Shown here: positions 45,459-54,433 of the stretch, one piece after another | Layout: the number at the start of each line of letters is the position of its first letter | Position numbering within the stretch: the stretch's first letter is position 1 | From: Niveispirillum lacus | GTDB taxonomy: Bacteria; Pseudomonadota; Alphaproteobacteria; Azospirillales; Azospirillaceae | DNA: 64,000 nucleotides | Assembly (NCBI RefSeq): GCF_002251795.1 | Contig: NZ_NOXU01000031.1 | Coordinates: 496,001 to 560,000, forward strand | Reading direction: 5' to 3' | Program-made: the position numbers and the translations under genes | Notes under the pieces: model-generated | Told to the model about the DNA's origin: nothing | The model's database searches: none | What the model saw: only the letters and a program-made list of their open reading frames with translations

Positions 45459-45762
45459 GGTCATGCTGCCCGTCTGTGGTGGAAAACCAGGGGTGAGCGG
45501 TGTCACCCAGGGGACGACACCGAACCTTCACAAAGGCGGGCGCACCATAACCCCGACCCCCCGGCCTGTAAACGCTGCGACCGTTGCAGCCTACAACGGT
45601 GTGGCAGGCAGCCACGGCATGGACGGGGTGGACGGTCTGTCGCGAACATTGTTCAAAATGCCTCGGCTTTGCCCTTGTTCTGCCACCGGCGTCTGATTTA
45701 ACACTTGTCAGGCCGTGGTTCGGGGCCTGATCTGTTTGCCGGACCGATATAAGGTGGTTTCA

Positions 45763-46581
45763 ATGTGCCGTTGGCTGGCCTATGCCGGTATTCCCATCGC
45801 GATGGACACGCTGTTGTTTCAGCCCTGCAACTCGCTGATCCGGCAGTCACTGTCGGCGCAGCGCAGCGTAGCGCCCACCAATGGCGATGGATTCGGCCTG
45901 GGCTGGTATGGCGACCTGGCCCGGCCCGGCCTTTATCGGGACACGATGCCCGCCTGGTCGGATGCCAATCTGCGATCGCTGGCCGAACAGATCCGCTCGC
46001 CGCTGTTTTTCGCCCATGTGCGGGCGTCGACCGGGACTGCGACCTCGCGACTGAACTGTCACCCGTTCCGTTACGGTGACTGGCTGTTCATGCATAATGG
46101 ACAGATCGGCGGCTGGCCGGCCGTGCGCCAGGATGTCGAGGGCATGATCCGCAAGGACCTGTACCGCCACCGCGAGGGATCGACCGACAGCGAAGCCTTT
46201 TTCTATCTGGCGCTGGGCAATGGCCTGATGGAGGATGCGGCCAAGGCCTTTGCGCTGACTGTGGCCCAGATCGTGGGCAAGATGCGCCATGAAGGGGTGA
46301 CGGAGCCGTTCCGGATGACGGCGGCCCTGTCTGATGGCCAACGGCTTTACGCGGTCCGCTGGTCCTGTGACGGGCGGTCACCCAGCCTGTACTGGACCCA
46401 GGGCCATATTGATGGCTGTCGCGATGGCCGGGTCTGCCTGGAACAGGGGGGCGATTCGGTTATGGTCCTGTCCGAACCCCTGGATGAGGATGCCAGCCAC
46501 TGGAACGAAGTGGATGAAGGCAGCTTCCTTGTGGCGGAAAATGGGCGAGTTACTGTACAGTCTTTCAACCCGTTCGGTTGA
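45763..46581 (+). CDS. Class II glutamine amidotransferase (YafJ/EgtC-like)
   Basis: The 272-residue protein begins MCRWLAYAG, so cysteine 2 becomes the N-terminal nucleophile. Other Ntn features: GDGFGLGWYGD, FAHVRAST, LNCHPFRYGDWLFMHNGQIG and STDSEAFFY. No second synthetase domain is present, so it is a stand-alone glutaminase domain of the DUF3412/YafJ type; EgtC (ergothioneine) is related but its pathway genes are absent here. ATG 45763 has AAGGTGG upstream. It ends in a coupled arrangement with the next secreted protein. Confidence 0.88.
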   Translation: MCRWLAYAGIPIAMDTLLFQPCNSLIRQSLSAQRSVAPTNGDGFGLGWYGDLARPGLYRDTMPAWSDANLRSLAEQIRSPLFFAHVRASTGTATSRLNCHPFRYGDWLFMHNGQIGGWPAVRQDVEGMIRKDLYRHREGSTDSEAFFYLALGNGLMEDAAKAFALTVAQIVGKMRHEGVTEPFRMTAALSDGQRLYAVRWSCDGRSPSLYWTQGHIDGCRDGRVCLEQGGDSVMVLSEPLDEDASHWNEVDEGSFLVAENGRVTVQSFNPFG

Positions 46582-46595
46582 GGGGAGCCATGGTG

Positions 46596-47255
46596 ATGCG
46601 CAAGGCCGGTTTCATTCTGCTGCCTCTGTTGTTGTCTGCGCCCACGCTGGCGGCGCCCGGCACCCATACCGTGCCCTACAAGGAATTCTTCGATCAGATG
46701 GCGCGGTTTTATGGGCAGGACAATGACCGGCTGGTGCTGCGCCTGTCGGTACAGCCTGCCAAGGATACAGAGCCATTGGATGTCCCGGTTACCATGTCGG
46801 TGACGATCAATGGTCAGACACAGCCCATCACCCTGGATGCCCATAATGCCGTCGCGCTGGACTATCGTCCCGACTGGGTTGAACAGGGGGCGATGGTCAC
46901 CATCAACCAGGCACGTGAAACCTACGTCATGCGGGCGCAGATCGGTATGAAGATGCCAAGCGGCACCCAGACCCTGCGCTATGCCGAGGTGCAGGCCGCG
47001 TTCGACCAGTTCAACCGCCTGATCGAAAAAGAGGCGGGTATGGTCTCTTTCCTGGCGCCATCGGCCAAGACGCTGCGCGTGTTCTGCGGTCCGGCTTGTA
47101 CGGTGACCCTGAAGGGGGACAAGGGCAGCAAGGATCTGACACCAGATGACAAGGGTCGGGTGAATATCGCCAACGACAAAGCATTGATGCGGCAATATCC
47201 CGACATTGTTATCAGCAATCCGGTCGCCTATACGGTGCTGACCACGAAGGGCTGA
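46596..47255 (+). CDS. DUF2987-like secreted protein
   Basis: The 219-residue protein starts at ATG 46596, 8 bases after AGGGGAG; ATG 46590 is a close alternative. Signal peptide: FILLPLLLSAPTLAAPG. The mature part has TVPYKEFFDQMARFYGQDND and a conserved C-terminal segment with two cysteines (VFCGPACTVTLKGDKG). It resembles DUF2987 proteins of unknown function. It follows the amidotransferase by 14 bases. Confidence 0.68.
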   Translation: MRKAGFILLPLLLSAPTLAAPGTHTVPYKEFFDQMARFYGQDNDRLVLRLSVQPAKDTEPLDVPVTMSVTINGQTQPITLDAHNAVALDYRPDWVEQGAMVTINQARETYVMRAQIGMKMPSGTQTLRYAEVQAAFDQFNRLIEKEAGMVSFLAPSAKTLRVFCGPACTVTLKGDKGSKDLTPDDKGRVNIANDKALMRQYPDIVISNPVAYTVLTTKG

Positions 47256-47259
47256 TTGG

Positions 47260-47661
47260 TTAACGCCACGCTTCGGCCGGACCCACCGCATAGCGCCGCC
47301 ACACATAATCCCAAGGCGTCACCGCGACCAGGATGACAACAAGACCGCAGGCAACCAAGTTGGCGGTTATGGCATCGGTCATCTGGTCTTGCTGCCAGGC
47401 GGGAAGGGCGATGCGGAACAGCCAGATCAGTTTCCAGGCGATTTCCCAGAACATCAGCGGCAGCATGCGCAACGGATGGCGCAGACCCAGCAGGGACAGG
47501 GCCGACATGGCGGCCAACATCGTGACAACCACCCCTTCCATGAACGCCCAGCTTTGGGCCGGATCGATGATCTGTGACCAGTTCAGATAGCCGGCCCCCA
47601 GCGCCATCACCAGATAGGCCGCACGCAGCAGATTAAGACGCCAGGGCGCGATCTCGCTCAT
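47260..47661 (-). CDS. Small polytopic membrane protein
   Basis: The 133-residue protein has four hydrophobic segments (about 10-30, 37-60, 66-84 and 100-120) and little loop sequence. Conserved-looking parts are LRAAYLVMALGAGYLNW and FWEIAWKLIWLFRIALP. The family is not recognised with certainty; the last gene of an arsR-type operon, three bases after the previous one. Confidence 0.75.
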   Translation of the reverse strand: MSEIAPWRLNLLRAAYLVMALGAGYLNWSQIIDPAQSWAFMEGVVVTMLAAMSALSLLGLRHPLRMLPLMFWEIAWKLIWLFRIALPAWQQDQMTDAITANLVACGLVVILVAVTPWDYVWRRYAVGPAEAWR

Positions 47662-47664
47662 GGT

Positions 47665-47922
47665 TCATTCCACCTGTTTCAGGATTTTTTCGACATTGGC
47701 CAAGGTGGCACGGGCGGCCGCCAGGTCGGTGCGCAGGGCATTGATGGTGCCCGTCTGCTGTTCCAGTGCGGTCACGGCCCGCTCGGCAAGCTCCCGGTAA
47801 TTCTGCTGCTCTGTTGTTTTGGCCTTCGCCTGGACAACGGTGCTGATCATACGCATGGCGAAGACCGACACGATCGCCACCACGAACCAGAAGATCGAAT
47901 AAAGATAGGTATCGTCTGCCAT
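47665..47922 (-). CDS. Small single-pass protein with coiled coil
   Basis: The 85-residue protein has one N-terminal membrane segment (about 8-27, IFWFVVAIVSVFAMRMISTV) and a C-terminal helix with heptad spacing (LAERAVTALEQQTGTINALR). Function unknown. It lies between the ArsR-type regulator and a four-segment membrane protein with spacings of 10 and 3 bases, so the three are surely one operon. Confidence 0.75.
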   Translation of the reverse strand: MADDTYLYSIFWFVVAIVSVFAMRMISTVVQAKAKTTEQQNYRELAERAVTALEQQTGTINALRTDLAAARATLANVEKILKQVE

Positions 47923-47932
47923 GAGTGTCCCC

Positions 47933-48286
47933 TTACTCTCCTGTGTTTGTTCCCGGTGCTGGCAGGGTTTCCGTGGCCTGACGGATGGTCTCCGCTGTCA
48001 GGTCCAGGCGGAAAGGTGCCAGTTCCAGAAAATTCAAGGCCTTGCCGTCATCTGACAGTTCCAACTGCGACGTGACCAGACCGGCCTCCAGCAGTTTCTG
48101 CACATGCAGGTGCAGCAACGGCCGGCTGATCCCCATTTCACGCGCCAACTGGCTGACATAATGCCGACCACCCGCCGCCAGCAGTGCCACGATGCGTAAC
48201 CGGTGCGGGTTGGCCAAGGCACCCAGGGCCAGCAAAACCCGTCCCCCATCACACGCCGATCCGGCTATCTGAAGATGATGTTTCAT
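47933..48286 (-). CDS. ArsR-family transcriptional regulator
   Basis: The 117-residue winged-helix protein has LLALGALANPHRLRIVALLA, QLAREMGISRPLLHLHVQKL and the wing region. The metal-binding ELCVCDL box of ArsR/SmtB is absent, so the signal is probably not a thiol-bound metal. A perfect inverted repeat right before its start is a likely autoregulatory operator. It leads an operon with two small membrane proteins. Confidence 0.9.
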   Translation of the reverse strand: MKHHLQIAGSACDGGRVLLALGALANPHRLRIVALLAAGGRHYVSQLAREMGISRPLLHLHVQKLLEAGLVTSQLELSDDGKALNFLELAPFRLDLTAETIRQATETLPAPGTNTGE

Positions 48287-48287
48287 G

Positions 48288-48305
48288 TGTAAGATATTTC
48301 TTACA
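48288..48305. promoter_or_regulatory. Inverted repeat operator next to arsR-type gene
   Basis: TGTAAG and CTTACA flank ATATTT, giving a perfect 6-bp dyad one base from the regulator start codon (48286). ArsR proteins bind such 12-2-12 or shorter dyads over their own promoter. It lies in the 140-base gap shared with the divergent GFA gene. Confidence 0.65.
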
Positions 48306-48426
48306 GGTGAAAGAAAGAGTCAAGCGCTTTCGCACCCGCCTGACGGGGCAGGCAGGTGGCTGGCTTGACGGCGGCCGGGTCAGGTGGCTCACTCGCGTGG
48401 CATATCGGGCGGGAAGGGGTCGGGTG

Positions 48427-48828
48427 ATGCTGACGGGTTCTTGCCATTGCGGGGCGGCACATTGGACCCTGGACGGTGATCCCGGTCCCGCGACGGCCTG
48501 CAACTGCACGCTCTGCCGCCGCTATGGGGCGCTGTGGGCGTATGATTACGAGAATGAGCGGATACGGATTTCGGGTCTGACCACCGCCTATACCCGCGCC
48601 GGCAAGGTGAACCCGGCGCTTGAAATCCGCTTTTGCGCGACCTGCGGCTGCGTGATCTGCTGGCGCGGCTTGCGCCTGGACCAGGACCAGCGCCGCCGCA
48701 TGGCCGTCAATCTGCGGTTAGCGCCGCCGGAAGCGGTCGCCGACCTGCCCATCGACCATTTCGACGGCCTGGACACGTTCGACGACCTGCCCCGCGACGG
48801 GCGCTGTGTTAGAGACTTGTGGTTCTAG
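48427..48828 (+). CDS. GFA-family zinc-binding protein
   Basis: The 133-residue protein has the cysteine pattern of the glutathione-dependent formaldehyde-activating/CENP-V family: GSCHCGAAHW (C6, C8), CNCTLCRRYG and RFCATCGCVICW. The structural and catalytic zinc ligands are therefore present. Substrate of this branch is unknown. ATG 48427 follows GGGTCGGG; a GTG one codon before could also serve. Divergent from the ArsR operon. Confidence 0.87.
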   Translation: MLTGSCHCGAAHWTLDGDPGPATACNCTLCRRYGALWAYDYENERIRISGLTTAYTRAGKVNPALEIRFCATCGCVICWRGLRLDQDQRRRMAVNLRLAPPEAVADLPIDHFDGLDTFDDLPRDGRCVRDLWF

Positions 48829-48877
48829 CGGTTTAGGGCGAGGTTTCTGTTATCGGTCGACAGTGGGTTGTTTAGGA

Positions 48878-50458
48878 TCACTCCCACTCAATCGTGCCCG
48901 GCGGCTTGGACGTGATGTCATAGGTCACCCGGTTGATGCCGCGCACTTCGTTGATGATGCGGGTGGCGACATGGCCCAGGAAGCTGTGGTCGAACGGGTA
49001 ATAATCGGCCGTCATGCCATCGACCGAGGTCACGGCCCGCAGGGCGCAGGCATAATCATAGGTGCGGCCATCGCCCATCACGCCGACCGTACGCACCGGC
49101 AGCAGGACGGCAAAGGCCTGCCAGATCTCATCATAAAGGCCAGCCTTGCGGATTGCGTCCAGATACACGGCATCGGCCTGACGCAGGATGTCCAGCTTTT
49201 CGCGCGTGATCTCGCCCGGCACGCGGATGGCCAGGCCGGGGCCGGGGAAGGGGTGACGGCCGACAAAGCTGTGGGGCAGACCCAGTTCACGGCCAAGGGC
49301 GCGGACCTCATCCTTGAACAGTTCGCGCAGCGGCTCCACCAGCTTCAACTTCATGCGGTCGGGCAGGCCGCCGACATTGTGGTGCGACTTGATGGTGACG
49401 CTGGGTCCGCCGGTGAAGGACACGCTTTCGATCACGTCAGGATACAGCGTTCCCTGGGCCAGGAATTCCGCGCCGCCGATCTTCGCCGCCTCGCCATCAA
49501 ACACCTCAATGAACAGACGGCCAATGATCTTGCGCTTCTGTTCGGGGTCGGACACGCCTTCCAATTGACCCAGGAACAGGTCGGACGCGTCCACATGCAC
49601 CAGCGGGATATTGTAATGGTCACGGAACAGGGTGACGACCTGTTCGGCCTCACCGGTCCGCATCAGCCCGGTATCAACAAAGATGCAGGTCAACTGGGCG
49701 CCGATGGCTTCATGGATCAGCACGGCGGCCACAGAGCTGTCGACCCCGCCCGACAGGCCGCAAATGACCTTGGCGCTGCCCACCTGTTCACGGATGCGGG
49801 CCACGGCCTCGGCCCGGAAGGCGGCCATGGTCCAGTCACCCTTCAGACCGGCCACCTTGAACAGGAAATTGCGGATCAGGGCGTCGCCATGCGGCGTGTG
49901 GACCACTTCGGGGTGGAACTGCACGGCATAGAAGCGGCGGGCATCGTCAGCGATGATGGCATAGGGCGCGCCTTCCGACGTGGCAACGATACGGAACCCT
50001 TCGGGCAGCTTCGTCACGCGGTCGCCATGGCTCATCCAGACTTGTTCGCGGGCGCCGATGCTCCACACACCCTCAAACAGGGCGCAATCATCCTTGACCT
50101 CGACAAAGGCGCGACCAAATTCGCGGGTCTCGCCGGGTTCCACCTTGCCGCCCAACTGTTCGCACATGGTCTGCTGGCCATAACAGATACCGAACACCGG
50201 GACACCCAGGGTCCAGACGACATCGTTGGCGCGGGGGGAGCCTGCTTCCGTCACGCTGGCCGGGCCGCCCGACAGGATGATGGCCTTGGGTGCGAAGGCG
50301 CGGATGCGGTCCGCGTCGGCGCTGAAGGGGATGATCTCGCAATAAATGCCAGCCTCGCGCACACGGCGGGCGATAAGCTGCGTCACCTGCGATCCGAAAT
50401 CCAGGATCAGGACACGGTCGGGATGAGCGGCGGGTGCGGTGGAAGCGGCGGCGGCCAT
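48878..50458 (-). CDS. guaA: GMP synthase (glutamine-hydrolysing)
   Basis: The 526-residue enzyme converts XMP to GMP. The N-terminal class I amidotransferase domain (15-205) has the nucleophile GICYGQQTM and the His-Glu pair in [10 protein letters not shown]. The ATP pyrophosphatase domain has the PP-loop [14 protein letters not shown], and the dimerisation domain ends [14 protein letters not shown]. Length and motifs are normal. Monocistronic by context. Confidence 0.98.
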   Translation of the reverse strand: MAAAASTAPAAHPDRVLILDFGSQVTQLIARRVREAGIYCEIIPFSADADRIRAFAPKAIILSGGPASVTEAGSPRANDVVWTLGVPVFGICYGQQTMCEQLGGKVEPGETREFGRAFVEVKDDCALFEGVWSIGAREQVWMSHGDRVTKLPEGFRIVATSEGAPYAIIADDARRFYAVQFHPEVVHTPHGDALIRNFLFKVAGLKGDWTMAAFRAEAVARIREQVGSAKVICGLSGGVDSSVAAVLIHEAIGAQLTCIFVDTGLMRTGEAEQVVTLFRDHYNIPLVHVDASDLFLGQLEGVSDPEQKRKIIGRLFIEVFDGEAAKIGGAEFLAQGTLYPDVIESVSFTGGPSVTIKSHHNVGGLPDRMKLKLVEPLRELFKDEVRALGRELGLPHSFVGRHPFPGPGLAIRVPGEITREKLDILRQADAVYLDAIRKAGLYDEIWQAFAVLLPVRTVGVMGDGRTYDYACALRAVTSVDGMTADYYPFDHSFLGHVATRIINEVRGINRVTYDITSKPPGTIEWE

Positions 50459-50835
50459 GGCGCATTATCCTGCGGGTCAGGGGCGGAGAATGCGCCGCAA
50501 CCTAACCAACCAAGCCGGCCGGGACAAGGCGCACATAAGCAAGGCAGACCCTTGCCGGGACCGGACCGGAACGGACAATGGGCGGACCATCGGTCGCCCA
50601 CCTGATCACAGGCAGATACCCGAAACGGGCACAGTCCAGGATGGCATCCACCGCCCCGGCATCACGCCGTTGATTAACGCGGACCCGTTTGTTGTTTCCG
50701 ACAGTGGAGACGGGCTGCTGGCTGTCGTTGCCCTGATTGCCGACGCGGTGGTCCGGTCAGGATCAACGCGACTGACGGATGGTGTCCCCTCTGCTATGCC
50801 CCAGTGTGGGAATGGTTGTGGGTGTGGGACAGGTG
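50459..50835. other. 377-base intergenic region between guaA and the EamA gene
   Basis: The region holds the divergent promoters of guaA and the exporter. An open frame crosses part of it but has neither ribosome binding site nor protein-like composition. I see no clear -35/-10 pair, RNA gene or repeat. Confidence 0.5.
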
Positions 50836-51729
50836 ATGGGTGACCGGCCATTAATGATCAAGGAATTGCTCCTGCTGTTGCTGCTGGCGACATTGTGGGG
50901 GGCGTCTTACACCTTCATCAAAATCGGGGTGGCGACCATCCCACCGGTAACGCTGATCGCGGTCCGCACACTGATCGCCGGATGTATCCTGTTGGCTGTC
51001 ATGCGCTGGCTTGGCCTTTCAATGCCGCGTGACCCCCGTGTCTGGCGCCAGTTCACGTTTCAGGCCGTGATGAATTCCGCCGTACCCTTCACCTTGGTTG
51101 CCTGGGGCGAACAAACCATTGATGCCGGGCTGACGGCCATTTTGAACTCCACCACACCGATCTTCACCTTCCTGCTGACCGCGCTGATCACCCGGCATGA
51201 GCCGGTGACCTTTCGCAAACTGTTCGGGGTGATGGTCGGCATGGTCGGCATCTGTCTGATCATCGGCATGGAGGCCCTGCACGGGCTGGGGGACCAGTTG
51301 CTGGCGCAACTCGCCATCGTGCTGGCCACGATTTCCTATGCCGGTGCCGCCATTTACGGAAAGAATTTCAAAGGCCTGCACCCGATCCAGCCGGCGGCGG
51401 GCTCCATGCTTGCCGGCGCCGCCCTGCTGTTGCCGGTCAGTCTGCTGGTGGACCAGCCCTGGACACTCAGCCCGTCCCTGCCGTCCATCGCCGCCCTGCT
51501 GGGACTGTCGATTTTTTCCACTGCCCTTGCCTTCACCATCTATTTCCGTCTGATGCAGACGCTGGGGTCCATCGGGACGACGGCCCAGGCCTATCTGCGT
51601 GTTCCGATCGGTGTCGGGCTTGGCCTGCTGTTTCTGGGCGAAAGTCTGTCGCCCACTGCCCTGACCGGGCTGGTCTGTGTTGTGGTCGCCGTGGTCGCCA
51701 TGACCTGGCCTGCGCGCGCCAACGCCTGA
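50836..51729 (+). CDS. EamA/DMT-family transporter
   Basis: The 297-residue protein has about ten membrane helices in two EamA halves: LLLLLLLATLWGASYTFIKI opens the first, LAQLAIVLATISYAGAAIYG the second, with VVVAVVAMTWPARANA at the end. Such proteins export metabolites or amino acids. The start is uncertain: ATG 50836 is used, ATG 50854 (MIKELLLL) is equally possible. It lies 117 bases before metY, so a link with sulfur amino acids can only be guessed. Confidence 0.9.
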   Translation: MGDRPLMIKELLLLLLLATLWGASYTFIKIGVATIPPVTLIAVRTLIAGCILLAVMRWLGLSMPRDPRVWRQFTFQAVMNSAVPFTLVAWGEQTIDAGLTAILNSTTPIFTFLLTALITRHEPVTFRKLFGVMVGMVGICLIIGMEALHGLGDQLLAQLAIVLATISYAGAAIYGKNFKGLHPIQPAAGSMLAGAALLLPVSLLVDQPWTLSPSLPSIAALLGLSIFSTALAFTIYFRLMQTLGSIGTTAQAYLRVPIGVGLGLLFLGESLSPTALTGLVCVVVAVVAMTWPARANA

Positions 51730-51846
51730 GACAGGACAAGCATTGTCGTGGGACGGCTGCTGCGCTTATCGTTCCGCCCGGACAGTCCGAAGCCGGGGTA
51801 ACCGGCCGCCAATATCCGCGGAAACACCAGCGCAGGAAGAGAGATC

Positions 51847-53136
51847 ATGACCGACAAGACCCCGTCCGCCTTGGGATTTGAAACCAGGGCGATCCATGCC
51901 GGTGCTGCCCCCGATCCGGCCACCGGCGCGCGCGCCACCCCCATCTATCAGACCAGTTCCTTCGTCTTTGATGATGCGGAGGATGCGGCGGCCCTTTTCA
52001 ACCTGCAGAAAGCCGGCTTCATCTATTCCCGACTGACCAACCCGACCGTGTCGGTTCTGGAAGGACGCATCGCTGATCTGGAAGGCGGGGCCGGGGCAAC
52101 GTGCACCGCGTCGGGTCATGCGGCCCAGATGATGGCGTTGTTCCCCCTCCTGTCGCCTGGCGATGATTTTGTCGCCTCGCGCAAACTGTATGGCGGATCG
52201 CTGAACCAGTTCGCCAACAGCTTCCCGCGCGCCTTCGGTTGGAAATGCAACTTTGTCGCCGGTGATAACGCCGATGATTTCCGCCGCGCCATCACGGCGC
52301 GCACCAAGGCCATCTTCATCGAAAGCTTGGCCAATCCCGGCGGTATTGTCAGCGATATCGCGGCCATTGCGGCCGTCGCGGAGGAGGCGGGCATCCCCCT
52401 CATTGTCGATAATACCCTGGCCACGCCGTATCTCTGCCGGCCCATCGAACATGGTGCGACCCTGGTTGTGCATTCCACAACCAAGTTCCTGACCGGTAAT
52501 GGCACGTCGGTCGGTGGTGTGGTGGTGGATAGCGGCACATTCGACTGGTCGCGTGGCGGAAAGTTCCCGGCCCTGACAGAGCCGGAGCCGGGTTATCATG
52601 GCATGCGGTTTTTTGAGACCTTCGGGCCGGCGGCCTTTACCGTCCATGGCCATGCCATCGGTCTGCGCGATCTGGGGCCGTCCATGGCGCCGCTGAATGC
52701 CTTCATGGGCATCCTGGGCACCGAAACCCTGGCCTTGCGCATGGAGCGTCACTGCGCCAATGCGCTGAAGGTGGCAGAATATCTGTCGGCCCATCCGGCG
52801 GTGGCCTGGGTCAATTATGCCGGCCTGCCCGACAGCCCCTACCGCGCCCTGGCCGAACGCTATCTGCCCAACGGTGCCGGTGCCGTCTTCACCTTTGGCC
52901 TGAAAGGCGGCTACCAAGCGGGGGTGAAGCTGGTGGAGAGCGTCAAGCTGTTCAGCCATCTGGCCAATATCGGCGATACACGGTCGTTGATCATCCATCC
53001 GTCCAGCACCACACACCGGCAATTGTCGCCGGAGGCACAGGTACTAGCAGGTGCCGGGCCTGATGTGATCCGCCTGTCGGTGGGCCTGGAGAGCGTTGCC
53101 GATATCATTGCCGATCTGGAACAGGCGCTGGGCTGA
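51847..53136 (+). CDS. metY: O-acetylhomoserine sulfhydrylase (aminocarboxypropyltransferase)
   Basis: The 429-residue PLP enzyme makes homocysteine from O-acetylhomoserine and sulfide. Features: ARATPIYQTSSFVFDDAEDA, YSRLTNPTVSVLEGRI, SGHAAQMMALFPLL, and the PLP lysine in VVHSTTKFLTGNGTSVGG. The length and the FDDAEDAAALF block fit MetY better than MetZ or cystathionine enzymes. AGGAAGAGA precedes the start. It ends just before the catabolic island and is probably unrelated to it. Confidence 0.93.
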   Translation: MTDKTPSALGFETRAIHAGAAPDPATGARATPIYQTSSFVFDDAEDAAALFNLQKAGFIYSRLTNPTVSVLEGRIADLEGGAGATCTASGHAAQMMALFPLLSPGDDFVASRKLYGGSLNQFANSFPRAFGWKCNFVAGDNADDFRRAITARTKAIFIESLANPGGIVSDIAAIAAVAEEAGIPLIVDNTLATPYLCRPIEHGATLVVHSTTKFLTGNGTSVGGVVVDSGTFDWSRGGKFPALTEPEPGYHGMRFFETFGPAAFTVHGHAIGLRDLGPSMAPLNAFMGILGTETLALRMERHCANALKVAEYLSAHPAVAWVNYAGLPDSPYRALAERYLPNGAGAVFTFGLKGGYQAGVKLVESVKLFSHLANIGDTRSLIIHPSSTTHRQLSPEAQVLAGAGPDVIRLSVGLESVADIIADLEQALG

Positions 53137-53154
53137 TCGCCTGCGTAGCCGTCC

Positions 53155-53197
53155 TGCCGAAGGGGGTTATCGCCTGAACCGATAGGTCCCTTCGGCA
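53155..53197 (+). terminator. Long hairpin after metY, overlapping a predicted operator
   Basis: TGCCGAAGGG (53155-53164) and CCCTTCGGCA (53188-53197) form a perfect 10-bp stem. Inside it ATCG and CGAT (53169-53172, 53180-53183) can form a second stem. No T run follows, so termination is uncertain. The same bases contain the operator-like module described next, and the two readings compete. Confidence 0.45.
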
Positions 53198-53205
53198 ATA
53201 CCGAC
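53169..53205 (+). promoter_or_regulatory. Nod-box-like LysR operator upstream of the FAH-family gene
   Basis: Module 1 is ATCGCCTGAACCGAT (53169-53183), of the form ATCG-N7-CGAT. After 7 bases module 2 is TTCGGCAATACCGAC (53191-53205), itself a TCGG/CCGA dyad. The pair lies 64 bases before the FAH-family start. The same two-module layout with a 7-base gap is found at the three other promoters of the island. Confidence 0.55.
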
Positions 53206-53268
53206 TTTAGCGAGGGCCCTTCCCATGTCTATCTGGCCGCAACCAACGGCCACATGGATGGGATGGAC

Positions 53269-54240
53269 ATGAAACTCGCCACTCTTGACCTTGGGGGCCG
53301 CGATGGGCGGCTGGCCCTGGTGTCGCGGGACTTGGCCCGCGCGGTGCTGACCACAGGCATCGCGGACACGATGCAGCAGGCGCTGGATGAGTGGGCAACG
53401 CTGGCGCCGGCACTGTCGGCATTGTCCGATGCGTTGAATGCCGGCACCGCCGCCGACAGCTTCCCGTTTGAGGCGAGCAAGGCCTTGGCGCCTCTGCCAC
53501 GCGCGTGGCAATGGCTGGACGGGTCGGCCTTCCATGCCCATGGCGAACTGATGGCCAAGGTATTTGGCATCAGCAACCCGCAACATGACCAACCCCTGAT
53601 GTATCAGGGCATGTCCCACCGCTTCATTGCACCTGCTTCCCCGGTGCCTTTTCCGACCGAAGCCGATGGCATTGATTTCGAGGGCGAATTCGCGGTGGTC
53701 ACCGGTGATGTGCCGTTGGGCATTGATGCAGGGGCGGCGCGTGATCATATCCGGCTGGTCCTGCTGATCAATGACTGGTCTCTGCGGGTGACGGGCCGGG
53801 CGGAAATGGCCACCGGTTTCGGCTGGGTGCAGGCCAAACCCGCCTGTTCGGCCGCCCCCGTCGCGGTGACCGTGGACGAGTTGGGGGATGCCTGGGCCGA
53901 TGGCCGTATCCATCTGAACCTGCTGGTCGATTGGAACGGGAAGCGCTTCGGGGCGGCCCATGGCGGGGCCATGGGTTTCTGCTTTGGGCAGTTGATCGCC
54001 CATGCTGCCCGCACGCGCGACCTTTGTGCCGGGACCATCATCGGGTCGGGCACTGTTTCCAACCCCGATTACCGCGAGGTCGGGTCCAGTTGCATCGCTG
54101 AACGCCGCGGTATCGAGATCCTGGATGATGGGGCGGCTCGCACCGGTTTCCTGCAATTTGGTGATCGCGTGCGGATGGAGGCCCTGAAGGACGGCCAAAG
54201 CGTGTTTGGCGCTATTGATCAGCAGGTCGTGAAAGCCTGA
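53269..54240 (+). CDS. Fumarylacetoacetate hydrolase family protein
   Basis: The 323-residue protein starts at ATG 53269. The C-terminal FAH domain (about 80-315) has IDFEGEFAVVTGDVPLGI with metal-binding glutamates, LLINDWSLR with aspartate, and the final GSGTVSNPDYREVGSSCIAE, RVRMEALKDG. Family members cleave C-C bonds of beta-diketo acids or hydrate 2-oxo acids, typically late in aromatic catabolism. The N-terminus (MKLATLDLGG) resembles that of fumarylacetoacetase-like hydrolases. It is separated by 193 bases from the monooxygenase operon, and each unit has a predicted LysR operator. Confidence 0.9.
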   Translation: MKLATLDLGGRDGRLALVSRDLARAVLTTGIADTMQQALDEWATLAPALSALSDALNAGTAADSFPFEASKALAPLPRAWQWLDGSAFHAHGELMAKVFGISNPQHDQPLMYQGMSHRFIAPASPVPFPTEADGIDFEGEFAVVTGDVPLGIDAGAARDHIRLVLLINDWSLRVTGRAEMATGFGWVQAKPACSAAPVAVTVDELGDAWADGRIHLNLLVDWNGKRFGAAHGGAMGFCFGQLIAHAARTRDLCAGTIIGSGTVSNPDYREVGSSCIAERRGIEILDDGAARTGFLQFGDRVRMEALKDGQSVFGAIDQQVVKA

Positions 54241-54249
54241 CCCAGAGAT

Positions 54250-54286
54250 ATCGCCAGGACCGATGCTTTGTATCGGCATAAACGGC
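54250..54286 (+). promoter_or_regulatory. Nod-box-like LysR operator upstream of the monooxygenase operon
   Basis: Module 1 is ATCGCCAGGACCGAT (54250-54264); after 7 bases module 2 is ATCGGCATAAACGGC (54272-54286). The first differs from the module at 53169 at only two positions. The site lies 148-184 bases before the monooxygenase GTG and ten bases after the preceding stop. No strong -10 follows, as expected for an activator-dependent promoter. Confidence 0.6.
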
Positions 54287-54433
54287 TTTGGTGATTTGTT
54301 CGGTCGGCTTATGGTTTTTGGCATGGAGGTCCGCGACGGCGGCCACCTCCCAACCCATCGACGATAACGACCCGCCGTCACCGGCGGGCAATCCGGCTGT
54401 GATCCCTGTGGATGCATGGCCTGGGAGGAGCAT

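Noticed and set aside
50439-50843. A plus-strand frame across the guaA upstream region
   Set aside because: Starts inside guaA and has no protein-like features or ribosome binding site.
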